64,000 nucleotides of DNA from Desmonostoc vinosum HA7617-LM4 (GTDB taxonomy: Bacteria > Cyanobacteriota > Cyanobacteriia > Cyanobacteriales > Nostocaceae). Position 1 is the first letter of the stretch. Each line of letters begins with the position of its first letter. Shown here piece by piece: positions 11,035 to 20,546 of the stretch. The stretch lies in NCBI GenBank assembly GCA_019359515.1, contig JAHHHC010000006.1, forward strand, positions 186,001 to 250,000. Direction: 5' to 3'. Made by a program: the position numbers and the translations under genes. The notes beneath the pieces are model-generated. The model searched no databases. It saw only the letters and a list, made by a program, of their open reading frames with translations, and was not told the DNA's origin.

Positions 11035-11853
11035 TTATATTACATTTTTGGAGCCAGTGACAAAGAAAGTTAAGTTTTCATACCAAACACCTTGGTCTGT
11101 TGCCATTGACTCAATTTGCTGGCGATACTCAGCCTTTAACACTTCTATCTGCTCTAATGATAATTGTGACAAGGGATTTTCTCTAGGATGAAACCATCGT
11201 CCATCCCATTGTTTAGCTTGATTAAGCTGACGATAAAAACCAAGTTGTTTGGTCTTAATTTTAATGTCTTGAAAACCAGCTTCTCGTAATAAATCATGGC
11301 ATTTTTGAGGAGTACCTGTTAGCTCATTAATGTTAGAGAGTGAAATACCATTTTTCGCACAAACGGTAATGATGATTGGTGCTTCACAAGATTGATTAGA
11401 GCAACAAGAAAATCCGATCATGCCACCTTTTTTCAGAAAAAGATACCATTTACGTAAAGCAGCAGGAATATCTTGAAAATAGACTAATGCTGTAGAACAA
11501 AGAATTACATCAAAACTCTCTTTATTAAATTCAAGATATTCGGCATCTGCTTCAATTAATTTAATATTTTGCAACCCTAAAACTTTAATTTTTTGTTGTG
11601 CTTGAGCAAGCATTCCTGATGAAAAATCTACTGCAATTACTTCGCCTAAAGACCCAACCATTTGTGCAGCCGCAATGGCGATAATACCTGTTCCGGTTGC
11701 CAAATCTAATATTTTTTGTCCTTTTTGGAGTTTAACTAGCTCTAATAAAGGTAGAGCGCGGCGAATAGTGTAATCGTCATCATAGCTGTTTCTACTATTA
11801 AAAAAATTAATTACTTCTTGCTTGTATTGCTGTTCGTATTGGTTATTATCCAT
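11035..11853 (-). CDS. Class I SAM-dependent methyltransferase
   Basis: The 272-aa protein has a Rossmann methyltransferase core: motif I ILDLATGTGIIAIAAAQ (about residue 45-60), motif II VIAVDFSSGML, and LIEADAEYLEF and DVILCSTALVYF further on. It is of the UbiE/arsenite-methyltransferase-like type, but nothing identifies the substrate. It starts 4 bp after the stop of the HD-domain gene at 11858-12511, so the two form an operon. Confidence 0.85.
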   Translation of the reverse strand: MDNNQYEQQYKQEVINFFNSRNSYDDDYTIRRALPLLELVKLQKGQKILDLATGTGIIAIAAAQMVGSLGEVIAVDFSSGMLAQAQQKIKVLGLQNIKLIEADAEYLEFNKESFDVILCSTALVYFQDIPAALRKWYLFLKKGGMIGFSCCSNQSCEAPIIITVCAKNGISLSNINELTGTPQKCHDLLREAGFQDIKIKTKQLGFYRQLNQAKQWDGRWFHPRENPLSQLSLEQIEVLKAEYRQQIESMATDQGVWYENLTFFVTGSKNVI

Positions 11854-11857
11854 ACAA

Positions 11858-12511
11858 TTACTGCTGGTTAAGTATTTTAATTTCTGCTTTGATATTTAAT
11901 CTGGCAATGTTTTCTTTTGTGTCGAACATTAAAGGTGTAAAGTAAATACGCTGTCGCTGCAAAAACTTTTCTAGAACTTGCCGACGACCTACTCTATATT
12001 CTGCTTGTGGTATCCAAATATATTCCTGTCGAATAGCATGAGCGTATTCTTGATATCTAATTGGGGGAGTAGCCAAAATGGCTAAATCGGCATCAAGTAA
12101 AACTTGGCTATCAAAGTCATCTACGGCAGCTTGGTGATGTTTAGTATTTAAAATCAGACGAGTCACATAGGTTATAGTGTTTGCTGGAATACCCAAGCTA
12201 CTCAACCATTGAACAGCATAGTTTGCACTTTTTTCTTCATTATTCGGAGATTGAGTGTCATATACTACATCATGAAACCAGGCGGCAAGTTGAACAGCAA
12301 TTAAGTCGTTGGTATGGGCTTGCAAAGTTTGAATTGTGTTAAGGACGTGATGAATGTGTTTTAGTGTATGGTAGTGGCGATTAGGGTTAGAATAAGCTTC
12401 AACTAAATATGTGAAGACTTTCTCGACTGTTATTGGATCGACTTCAAAGGGTTGGAGTGTTTGTTGCCAGTTAAGAAATAGGCTGTTATGCATTTTGCAT
12501 ATTGATTGCAA
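11858..12511 (-). CDS. HD-superfamily metal-dependent phosphohydrolase
   Basis: The 217-aa protein shows HTLKHIHHVLNTI, then AAWFHDVVYD (the HD motif) and a later DADLAIL, the pattern of predicted metal-dependent HD phosphohydrolases of about 200-220 aa. Start could be the Met at residue 7 (MHNSLFLNWQQ, 12493), which aligns better with typical members. It is first in a two-gene operon with the methyltransferase. Substrate unknown. Confidence 0.82.
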   Translation of the reverse strand: MQSICKMHNSLFLNWQQTLQPFEVDPITVEKVFTYLVEAYSNPNRHYHTLKHIHHVLNTIQTLQAHTNDLIAVQLAAWFHDVVYDTQSPNNEEKSANYAVQWLSSLGIPANTITYVTRLILNTKHHQAAVDDFDSQVLLDADLAILATPPIRYQEYAHAIRQEYIWIPQAEYRVGRRQVLEKFLQRQRIYFTPLMFDTKENIARLNIKAEIKILNQQ

Positions 12512-12731
12512 TGTCTCTACAATGGTTTGTCTGTGATACTGACTTTCTTATAAATCTTTTTTTGCCGGGCTACGCCCCGCTTCGCAAAGGCGCAAAGAAG
12601 AATGCGAAATAATTTTCTCAAATTAGTGTTAATTGTGTGGTTGCCCTTTGTCAATCTAAAAATGAAGGCGTCACAATGGAAAGTACAAGCTTGGCAAAGA
12701 AAAACTTGCCTTAAATAAGGAGTTTATATCC

Positions 12732-15700
12732 GTGGTATTACAAGTACAAACAAGCGTCTACGAAGCTAAAACTCAAGAGATTGCTAAACAGCTTCTGGCA
12801 GCAACGCCGGAAAATCGCTCGTTTTTGGCTTCTTTGCGCGACCAAATGCGCTGGGATGATAAGTTGCTAGCTTGGGCGATGAGTAATCCTGGTTTACGGG
12901 TACAATTATTTCGTTTTATAGATACTTTACCTGCTTTACGCAGCAAAGCAGAAGTTGCCACGCATTTACAGGAATATCTGGGTGATGAATCTGTAGAATT
13001 ACCAGTAGCGCTGAAGGGAATGCTCAATTTTGCTCACCCTGATTCTATGCCGGGACAAGTTGCGGCGACAACTGTTGGGACTGCGGTAGAAACACTGGCT
13101 CATAAGTATATTTCTGGGGAAAATATTAAGCAAGTTATTAAGACGGTTGAACGGCTACGAAAGGAAAAAATGGCTTTCACTATTGATTTACTTGGTGAAG
13201 CTGTAATTACTGAAATCGAAGCACAGTCTTATTTAGAACGCTATTTAGAGTTAATGCAACAGTTGGTGGAAGCTTCTAGGGGCTGGGCAAAGATACCAAC
13301 TATTGATGAGGCAGATGGCGAGCAGTTGGCAAAAGTTCAGGTTTCTGTAAAGTTAACGGCGTTTTACTCGCAGTTTGACCCATTAGATGCTGAGGGTAGT
13401 GAACAGCGAGTTAGCGATCGCATTCGTACTCTTTTACGTCGCGCCCAACAATTAGGCGCAACTGTCCATTTTGATATGGAACAATACGCTTATAAGGATC
13501 TAACTTTGAGCATCCTTAAAAAACTGTTATTAGAAGAAGAGTTTAGGCAACGTACAGATATTGGTATTACAATCCAAGCATATTTACGTGACAGTGAGCA
13601 AGATACTAAAGAGATAATTTCTTGGTTAAAACAGCGTGGCTATCCGCTGACAATTCGCTTGGTTAAAGGAGCATATTGGGATCAAGAAACTATCAAAGCA
13701 GCACAAAAACATTGGTCACAGCCTGTTTATAACGATAAAGCGGCAAGTGATGCCAATTTTGAAGCAATTACTCAGCTATTGTTGGAAAATCATCAATATG
13801 TGTATTCTGCCATTGGTAGTCATAATGTGCGATCGCAAGCACGCGCTATTGCTATTGCTGAAAGTTTAAGTGTCCCTCGCCGTTGCTTTGAGATGCAGGT
13901 GCTGTATGGGATGGGTGATAAGTTAGCTAAGGCTTTGGTTGAGAGGGGTTATCGGGTCAGGGTTTATTGTCCTTATGGTGAGTTGTTACCAGGGATGGCT
14001 TATCTGATTCGGCGGTTGTTGGAAAATACGGCTAATAGTTCTTTTTTACGGCAAAATTTGGAGAATAGACCTGTTGAGGAATTGCTGGCACCTCCGGATG
14101 GGGATTTATCTCACGCAGAGGCAAGGCAGCGCGTTGCGGGGGTTCCCCCCGTTGTAGCGACTGCCGCGCAGAGGCGCAGAGAGGTAGAGAGAAATACTAT
14201 CTCCGCGTCCCCCCATCCCCGCGTCCCCGTGTCCTCTTTCATCTCCGCGTCCCCCCATCCCCGCGTCCCCGTGTCTTCTTTCGTTGGGGTGGCGGATACG
14301 GATTATGCCCAAGAGGAGGCGAGAAGGATGTCTAATGTGGCTTTTGCAGAGGTGCGGGGTCAGTTGGGGAGAAGTTATTTGCCGCTGATTGATGGGGAGT
14401 ATGTGGAGACGGCGGTGAAGATTGATTCTGTTAATCCTTCTAATTTTAGTGAGGTGATTGGTAGGGTTGGGCTGATATCGGTTGAACAGGCACAACTGGC
14501 GATGCAAGCTGCGAAGGCGGCGTTTGTTGGTTGGCGGAAGACTCCAGTTAGTCAACGCGCGGGTATTTTAAGGAAGGCTGGGGATTTGATGGCACAACGC
14601 CGCGCGGAATTTTCTGCTTGGATAGTTTTGGAGGTGGGAAAACCTGTTAAGGAAGCGGATGCTGAGGTTTCTGAGGCGATAGATTTTTGCCGCTATTACG
14701 CGGATGAGATGGAACGGTTGGAGCAAGGTGTCAATTATGACGTTGCTGGTGAAACTAATCGTTATATTTACCAGCCAAGAGGCATTGCTGTGGTGATTTC
14801 TCCGTGGAATTTCCCGTTGGCGATCGCTTGTGGAATGACGGTGGCAGCCCTGGTAGCTGGCAATTGTACTCTGCTCAAACCTGCTGAAACATCTTCTGTG
14901 ATTGCTGCTAAACTTACAGAGGTGTTGGTGGAGGCTGGTATACCGAAGGGTGTATTTCAATACGTGCCAGGTAAGGGTTCACAAGTCGGTGCTTATTTGG
15001 TAAATCATGCTGAAACTCATGTAATTGCTTTTACTGGTTCTCAGGAAGTAGGGTGCAGGATATATGCAGATGCAGCAATCTTAAAGCCTGGTCAAAAGCA
15101 TATGAAACGGGTGATTGCTGAAATGGGTGGCAAGAATCCAATTATTGTAGATGAAAGTGCTGATTTAGACCAAGCGGTTGTGGGTGTGGTACAGTCGGCA
15201 TTTGGTTACAGTGGTCAAAAATGCTCGGCTTGTTCGCGGGTAATTGTGCTGCAACCAATTTATGATGCTTTTGTGCGGCGCTTGGTGGAAGCAACAAAAT
15301 CTCTCAATATTGGAGAGGCGGAGTTGCCGAGTACGCAAGTCGGCCCCGTCATTGATGCTAATGCCCGCGATCGCATCCGCGAGTATATTGAGAAAGGTAA
15401 AGCAGAAGCACAAGTGGTTCTGGAGTTATCAGCACCAACTCAGGGGTATTTTGTTGGGCCTGTAATTTTTAGTGAGGTATCGCCAAATGCTGTGATCTCT
15501 CAGCAAGAAATTTTTGGCCCTGTTTTGGCGGTAATTCGCGTGCAAAATTTCTCGGAAGCTTTAGCAGTTGCCAACGGAACTAATTACGCTTTAACTGGGG
15601 GATTATATTCCCGCACACCTTCGCACATTCAGCAAGCACAGGAAGATTTAGAAGTCGGGAATTTGTACATTAACCGCACAATTACAGGTGCTATTGTTGC

Positions 15701-15845
15701 ACGGCAACCTTTTGGCGGATTTAAACTTTCTGGTGTAGGTTCTAAGGCAGGAGGCCCTGATTACCTGTTACAGTTTTTGGAACCACGCACAATCACAGAA
15801 AATATTCAACGTCAAGGTTTTGCCCCAATTGATGGTGCTGAGTGA
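12732..15845 (+). CDS. putA: Bifunctional proline dehydrogenase / L-glutamate-5-semialdehyde dehydrogenase (PutA-like)
   Basis: This 1037-aa protein starts at GTG 12732. Residues 1-460 are a FAD-dependent proline dehydrogenase (VSVKLTAFYSQFDPL, RLVKGAYWDQE, YRVRVYCPYGELLPGMAYLIRR). Residues about 540-1037 are an aldehyde dehydrogenase with VISPWNFPLAIACG, IAEMGGKNPII (general base Glu) and YSGQKCSACSR (catalytic Cys). It oxidises proline to glutamate in two steps. There is no DNA-binding domain, so it is not an E. coli-style autoregulator. The linker (about 463-520) contains HPRVPVSSF twice and is encoded by dispersed small repeats (14120-14285), adding roughly 50 residues to the usual length. 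Confidence 0.93.
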   Translation: MVLQVQTSVYEAKTQEIAKQLLAATPENRSFLASLRDQMRWDDKLLAWAMSNPGLRVQLFRFIDTLPALRSKAEVATHLQEYLGDESVELPVALKGMLNFAHPDSMPGQVAATTVGTAVETLAHKYISGENIKQVIKTVERLRKEKMAFTIDLLGEAVITEIEAQSYLERYLELMQQLVEASRGWAKIPTIDEADGEQLAKVQVSVKLTAFYSQFDPLDAEGSEQRVSDRIRTLLRRAQQLGATVHFDMEQYAYKDLTLSILKKLLLEEEFRQRTDIGITIQAYLRDSEQDTKEIISWLKQRGYPLTIRLVKGAYWDQETIKAAQKHWSQPVYNDKAASDANFEAITQLLLENHQYVYSAIGSHNVRSQARAIAIAESLSVPRRCFEMQVLYGMGDKLAKALVERGYRVRVYCPYGELLPGMAYLIRRLLENTANSSFLRQNLENRPVEELLAPPDGDLSHAEARQRVAGVPPVVATAAQRRREVERNTISASPHPRVPVSSFISASPHPRVPVSSFVGVADTDYAQEEARRMSNVAFAEVRGQLGRSYLPLIDGEYVETAVKIDSVNPSNFSEVIGRVGLISVEQAQLAMQAAKAAFVGWRKTPVSQRAGILRKAGDLMAQRRAEFSAWIVLEVGKPVKEADAEVSEAIDFCRYYADEMERLEQGVNYDVAGETNRYIYQPRGIAVVISPWNFPLAIACGMTVAALVAGNCTLLKPAETSSVIAAKLTEVLVEAGIPKGVFQYVPGKGSQVGAYLVNHAETHVIAFTGSQEVGCRIYADAAILKPGQKHMKRVIAEMGGKNPIIVDESADLDQAVVGVVQSAFGYSGQKCSACSRVIVLQPIYDAFVRRLVEATKSLNIGEAELPSTQVGPVIDANARDRIREYIEKGKAEAQVVLELSAPTQGYFVGPVIFSEVSPNAVISQQEIFGPVLAVIRVQNFSEALAVANGTNYALTGGLYSRTPSHIQQAQEDLEVGNLYINRTITGAIVARQPFGGFKLSGVGSKAGGPDYLLQFLEPRTITENIQRQGFAPIDGAE
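14115..14285. repeat. Small repeats inserted inside putA coding sequence
   Basis: The segment holds a palindromic module (gcgttgcgggggttccccc, also related to 3480-3500 and 9600-9640) followed by two near-identical 42-bp units of the type ctccgcgtccccccatccc, both in frame. Their codon content is unlike the flanks. The reading frame is kept across all of it. Confidence 0.8.
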
Positions 15846-16045
15846 AAGGGACTGGGGAACTCGGGGCCCTCACGTTAGCGAAGCCCAGTGGGGACTTGGA
15901 ACTGGGAAGATGTTTTTAAGGGATTTGGGGGAACCTCCCCCTGCTCCCGGTGACTGAGCGAAGTCGAAGTGCTACTTCCTTACACCCAAAGCGATAGGAT
16001 ATTTTTGATTTGGAAGTTCCTTATCCCCAATCCCTAGTACCCAAC

Positions 16046-18190
16046 TCAACCCAAATATCGCATCAATATCGACTCTAGTTGAACTATCCGAATTGGCTTG
16101 ATGAGATAGTCCTTAGCGCTATCCAACAAAATAGAAAGCTGATCTTCTGGTGGTTCGTGTGAGCTAATTATTACCACAGGCAAATCTTTGAAAGAAGACT
16201 CTTGTTTGAGGATGTTAAGTAAATGTATGCTGTTAAATTCTCCTCCTAACTGCCCATTTACTAAAATTAAACTTGGTTGGATAGTTTGCAGTTTTTCTAA
16301 AAAATTATTGCCATTATTAATCCACTCTACTTGGTAGCCAATTGTTTGCAGATAACATTGCAATACTACAGCAATTTTATCTTCATCTTCTACAAGTAAA
16401 ATGCGTTTGATTGGAGGCAAAACTGTGGGGGATGTTCCCGATGTATCTTCCTCATCAGGATTATTTTCACTATCTTCTAAACCTGGTGGATCTGGTAGAA
16501 ACAGAGTAAACTGACTACCTTCTCCCAAAGTTGATGTTACTGTCACATCTCCATCATGCAAGCGCGCTAATTTACGGGTTAAAGCTAAACCTAAACCAGT
16601 ACCTTCATACTGACGATTTAGCTGGCTGTCAAGCTGTTTAAATGGTTCAAATAAAAATTGAAACTGCTGCGAATCAATACCAATTCCTGTATCTGAAACT
16701 GTAAAGGTAATACCTTTTGGTACTTTTTTTGTTACCAGTGACACTTGCCCAACTGAGGTGAATTTAATCGCATTTGTGAGCAGGTTGAGGAGAATTTGTT
16801 TGATGCGTCGGTCGTCAGCAACACAAATATCTGCTTGAGGATCGATTTCACTTGTTAGTTTTAATCCTTTTTCTAAAGCGCGATCGCTAACAGCAGCAAT
16901 CACATAATTACATAAATTTGGCACTGACAAAGGTGATAGCAAAAGCTCCTCTTTGCCTGCTTCGACTTTAGACAAATCAAGAATATCATTGATCAATGCT
17001 AGGAGGTGTTCACCACTGTTGTGAATACAATCTATGTATTCTCTTTGTTTATGATTGAGAGAGCCGATCATTTCTTGTTGCAATAACTGCGACAAGCCCA
17101 TAATTGCGTTGAGAGGTGTCCGCAATTCGTGGCTCATGGTTGCTAAAAATTCAGTTTTTGCGCGGCTACCAGCTTCAGCTGCCTCTTGAGAAGCGTGTAG
17201 TTTCAACTCTGTTTGCTTGCGTTCGTTAATGTCCTCGACCATTGCTAGCAACAATTCAGGTTTACCATTTGTATTAAGAATTACGGAAACACAAAGGCGA
17301 GTCCATACTAGGTTACCATCTTGATGCTGACAACGTCTTTCAATTTCAATGCGATCGCGAATTCCCGTTTGCAATTGTTTATAAAGTTCTACATCCCCTC
17401 TTTGTGTGAGAATATAATCTGTGAAGCGCTCGCCCTGTAATTCTTCTCGGCTATATCCTAAAATTCTGCATAGCGCCGGATTCACATCAACTATTTGTGC
17501 TTGCATACCTATTAGTCCAATGCCAATAGAAGAAGATGCAAAAATTGCCTGGTATTGCTCTTTACTTTGCTGTAAGACTTCTGGGGTAACATTGCGATCG
17601 CTAGCTTCTATTGCCAGTGTGACGAAATCTGCGATTGAGCCAGCAAAATTTTCTTCTGCTAAAGTCCATTGCCGAGTGTCGCCAACATGTTCATAGCATA
17701 CTACACCTAATAAATTATCCTCCAACCAAATTGGTGTATTTAGTATAGATTTAATGCCCAATACCGCAAGATAAGACTGGTATAATTCCTGAGTTCTAAT
17801 ATCTCTTCTAACATCATGTGCAGTAATGCTATATTCCTCTTCCAATGCCTGAAAATAAGTCGGATAGTTTGTTTTTAACAGTAACTTTCCAGAAGTATGT
17901 TCTTCAGTTCTGGTATTATACAAATCGACACATTCAATTTGAGAGCGGTCTTCTAGATTATATAACCACACACCAACCCGTTCTACTAAGAGTATTTGAG
18001 CCGCAGTTTCCGTGATTTCTCTTAATGCTAGATTAAGATTGCTTTGCTGAAATACCTTGCTTTTTGCCAACTGCACTAGTGCTTGGCTCTGTTTGCGCCG
18101 ACCGTTTATTTTAATTTGTAGAGCTTCTTTAATCTGCCTGCGCTCTATTATTTCTCTCACCCCCACTACTTGCATTGGTGCCCCCGGCAA
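16046..18190 (-). pseudogene. Hybrid histidine kinase, 5'-truncated with frameshift
   Basis: The 714-codon frame encodes the end of a PAS domain (GAPMQVVGVREIIERRQIKEA), a GAF domain (about 40-195), a PAS/PAC domain (205-330), HisKA with MSHELRTPLNAIMGLS (phospho-His), HATPase with NLLTNAIKFT, DTGIGID and GTGLGLAL, and a C-terminal receiver. The receiver looks degenerate: the phosphoacceptor site reads SLILVNGQL, with Asn where Asp is expected. Upstream, the PAS domain continues in another frame (18191-18355, FRGIHSLDVVTSKL...FQSKLISCRG). Adding one G to the GGGGG run at 18181-18185 would join the frames. No start codon or N-terminal part of the PAS domain remains upstream. It is likely a decaying gene, though the kinase core is intact. 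Confidence 0.75.
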
Positions 18191-18355
18191 GAAATAAGTT
18201 TGCTTTGGAATTCTACAAAAAAAGTAGAACCATCTTTTATAACTACAGTTAGTTTATACAGTTTTTCATACTCAGAAAGAATATTTTTCCTAAATATATC
18301 TGATAATTTTGAAGTGACAACATCCAAGCTATGTATTCCTCTGAAGAAAGATACC
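18191..18355 (-). pseudogene. Out-of-frame PAS fragment of the adjacent histidine kinase
   Basis: Reading the minus strand after a TAG near 18356 gives VSFFRGIHSLDVVTSKLSDI and onward to GSTFFVEFQSKLISCRG, a PAS-domain C-terminal half that joins the kinase frame by a one-base shift in a G run. It shows that the neighbouring gene lost its beginning. Confidence 0.65.
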
Positions 18356-18409
18356 TAATTACTTAAATTTTGCAAAAATTAAGATAACGATTATTGTGGA
18401 GGTGGAGCA

Positions 18410-19336
18410 ATGACGGATAGCAGTGTAAGAATTGTATCGCTGATTCCCAGTGGAACAGAAATTTTAGCGACACTAGGGTTGACTGATGCCATTGTGGGGC
18501 GATCGCACGAATGCGACTACCCTCCAGAAATCGAAAATCGCCCTATTTGTACCCAAGCACGGTTAAACGCTAATGCTCCAAGCAACGAAATTCACGATGA
18601 GGTGAACAAGCTGCTGCAATCTGCTCTAAGTATCTATCAAATTAAGACAGATATTCTAGAACAATTACAACCTACTCACATTGTTACTCAAGATCAGTGT
18701 GATGTTTGTGCTGTTAGCTTACAAGAAGTTGAAAAAGCAGTTGCTGAGTTAATCCACAGCCAGCCTCAAATTATTTCCCTACAACCTAATTTACTTCAGG
18801 ATGTTTGGGCTGATATTGAGCGAGTCGGTAATGTTTTTAATGTAGATTCTGTAAAAGTCTTAGAAAACTTAGAATCTCGTGTTAAGATTTGTGAACAAAA
18901 AATTCAGGGACTTGCTTTAAATGAACTGCCCAATGTTGCCTGCATTGAGTGGACAGATCCTTTGATGGGTGCAGCAAATTGGATTCCAGAGTTAGTTAAT
19001 TTAGCAGGAGGCCAGTCTTTATTTTGCGTCAAAGGTCAACCCTCTCCCATCTTGCCGTGGGAAACACTCATTGCCAGCAATCCAGATGTGATTATTTTTA
19101 TGCCTTGCGGCTTTAATTTACACCGCACCCGTCAAGAAACGCTGCCATTAACCCAACTCCCAGAGTGGCAAAAACTCCACGCTACCCAAACAGGTAGAGT
19201 TTTCATCACAGATGGCAATGCTTATTTCAACCGTCCAGGGCCAAGACTAGTAGATTCCTTAGAGATTTTGGCAGAAATTTTGCATCCAGAAATTTTCCAA
19301 TATGGCTACAAAGGTGCAGGTTGGGAGCCTTTGTAA
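18410..19336 (+). CDS. BtuF-like cobalamin/metal-binding protein
   Basis: The 308-aa protein matches the helical-backbone periplasmic binding fold of BtuF/cobalamin-binding proteins: VRIVSLIPSGTEILATLGL, VGRSHECDYPPE, THIVTQDQCDVCAVS, and DGNAYFNRPGPRLVDSLEIL at the end. It has no signal peptide (MTDSSVRIVSL), which suggests a cytoplasmic form as annotated in many cyanobacteria. GGAGGTGG lies about 5 bases before the ATG. The ligand is not proven by sequence. Confidence 0.85.
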   Translation: MTDSSVRIVSLIPSGTEILATLGLTDAIVGRSHECDYPPEIENRPICTQARLNANAPSNEIHDEVNKLLQSALSIYQIKTDILEQLQPTHIVTQDQCDVCAVSLQEVEKAVAELIHSQPQIISLQPNLLQDVWADIERVGNVFNVDSVKVLENLESRVKICEQKIQGLALNELPNVACIEWTDPLMGAANWIPELVNLAGGQSLFCVKGQPSPILPWETLIASNPDVIIFMPCGFNLHRTRQETLPLTQLPEWQKLHATQTGRVFITDGNAYFNRPGPRLVDSLEILAEILHPEIFQYGYKGAGWEPL

Positions 19337-19832
19337 GAGGGAGTAGGGAGTAGGGGGCAGAGGGAGAAATCACAAACACCTAATTCCCAATTCCCTATTC
19401 CTAATCCACCAAACACTGGCGTTCCCATTTTTGAGGATAAATCATTAGGAGGATATACATTTACTTAAATCTAACTACAGATGTGATGATTTTTGTTGTA
19501 ACAATGTTATGATTCTTATTGTTGTTCTCAGGCGCAGACCAGCAAATTATAGTGCTGGGCTAAGCCAAAATAGCTTAGGCTTAGAGCAAAACTCAATATA
19601 AGCTTTTTTCAAAACTTTTTTAAATCACATCACTCCTGAAGAGAGTTGAGCTAAGTTTTCCATTATTAACTCTGAATATATCTAATTCTGAGTTTTCATA
19701 AGTTCCTGACATTGGTATATTAAGTACTGAGCAGTAACTTGACCAAATCAAACTGGAACTCTCACATCATTCTGAAGAAGGCAGAGTGTAGCTAATCCTC
19801 ATTGTTTTTAGCCAAATTAAGGTTCGAGACTA
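19337..19832. other. Intergenic region with repeat-like leader units
   Basis: Nearly 500 bp without a long gene. Two degenerate copies of a leader-like unit occur: catcactcctgaagagagtt near 19627 and catcattctgaagaaggcag near 19766. A third, gtcattctgaatgagac, lies between the two small ORFs (about 20012), so the unit seems to have been duplicated with them. The first 60 bp carry small repeats. Confidence 0.5.
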
Positions 19833-19949
19833 ATGCTAAAAAACAGCGAACTGAAAGTTAATCAGGGCTGTAATCTCAAATGGAAACCTGGAGATGAATT
19901 TTATAATCCGTCTTCAAGGGTAGAAGTTTTATGGAGTCAAACAGTCTAA
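19833..19949 (+). CDS. Small ORF, paralog 1 upstream of mysA (38 aa)
   Basis: ATG at 19833 encodes MLKNSELKVNQGCNLKWKPG, then a variable part with RVEVLWSQTV and stop. The second small ORF (20068-20217) matches it over the first 19 codons with one amino acid change (Leu2/Val2) and five synonymous third-position changes. The tails align without gaps around R[VI]xxLW[SN]xT[VL]. That substitution pattern is what selection on a protein produces. The ATG follows ggttcgagacta in both copies, without a strong Shine-Dalgarno. It contains a single Cys. I recognise no family. Confidence 0.55.
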   Translation: MLKNSELKVNQGCNLKWKPGDEFYNPSSRVEVLWSQTV

Positions 19950-20067
19950 AAATACCAGAAATCAGCGTAGTGGAGTTAATTTAAATTCTAATTAACTTCT
20001 TAAAATTCCACTGTCATTCTGAATGAGACAAAGTTTAGCGAGTTTAGCAATATAAGGTTCGAGACTA

Positions 20068-20217
20068 ATGGTAAAAAACAGCGAACTGAAGGTTAATCAA
20101 GGCTGTAATCTGAAATGGAAGCCCACAGAAGAACGAGATGAGCAGTTTTTCCGAATAAAAACTTTGTGGAATCGAACGCTCGAAAAGCCATGGAAAAATA
20201 TTAGGGAATTAATCTAA
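20068..20217 (+). CDS. Small ORF, paralog 2 upstream of mysA (49 aa)
   Basis: ATG at 20068 encodes MVKNSELKVNQGCNLKWKP, then TEERDEQFFRIKTLWNRT and a further 12 residues to LI. See paralog 1 for the coding evidence. It is 11 residues longer; its C-terminal part is basic and aromatic. It sits 330 bp before mysA on the same strand. It may be a small protein, a leader peptide controlling the downstream genes, or part of a duplicated unit that has nothing to do with them. Confidence 0.6.
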   Translation: MVKNSELKVNQGCNLKWKPTEERDEQFFRIKTLWNRTLEKPWKNIRELI

Positions 20218-20546
20218 ATTCAGATTAATTTCTTCAATATCCAGTCAACAATCCCAAAGGGAAGAGTGCAAGCGTTGTTACAAGATATTGCTAGGGGGAC
20301 TAGTTGACTAGTTTTGAGGTTATCCAAAAAAAGTTTAACCGACTTGCAGAATTTATCCGAATTAATGGTGTTGTGTAATAACATTGCCAGCCAGCAATAG
20401 TAGTGAGCTTTTCTTATGAAAGCTTATTTAGTGGTGCCTTTAAATTAAAACGAAAAGTGCATCATTTGTTGTTGTCCTGCACCAGGATAAATCCGAAATA
20501 TTGCTCAAGTTCTCACAAATTTTCAGTTACATCGAGGTAAACAGCA
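20218..20546 (+). promoter_or_regulatory. mysA upstream region
   Basis: This 329-bp gap precedes the sunscreen operon and should carry its promoter and leader. It includes caatcccaaagggaagagtg near 20250, related in layout to the leader units before the small ORFs. AGGTAAACAGC precedes the mysA ATG. I cannot place a promoter confidently. Confidence 0.4.

Noticed and set aside
14106-14555. Long minus-strand frame opposite putA (149 codons)
   Set aside because: Shadow of the putA repeat and dehydrogenase region; composition is the complement of a real gene.
19821-19832. ggttcgagac sequence looks like a tRNA T-arm
   Set aside because: No acceptor, anticodon or D-arm can be folded around it; it is the leader of the small ORFs.
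19833-20217. Small ORFs as RiPP precursors for the mys ATP-grasp enzyme
   Set aside because: The ATP-grasp enzyme (mysC) has the well-known role of adding glycine to 4-deoxygadusol, and the peptides have no clear leader/core boundary. I keep them as unexplained small proteins.
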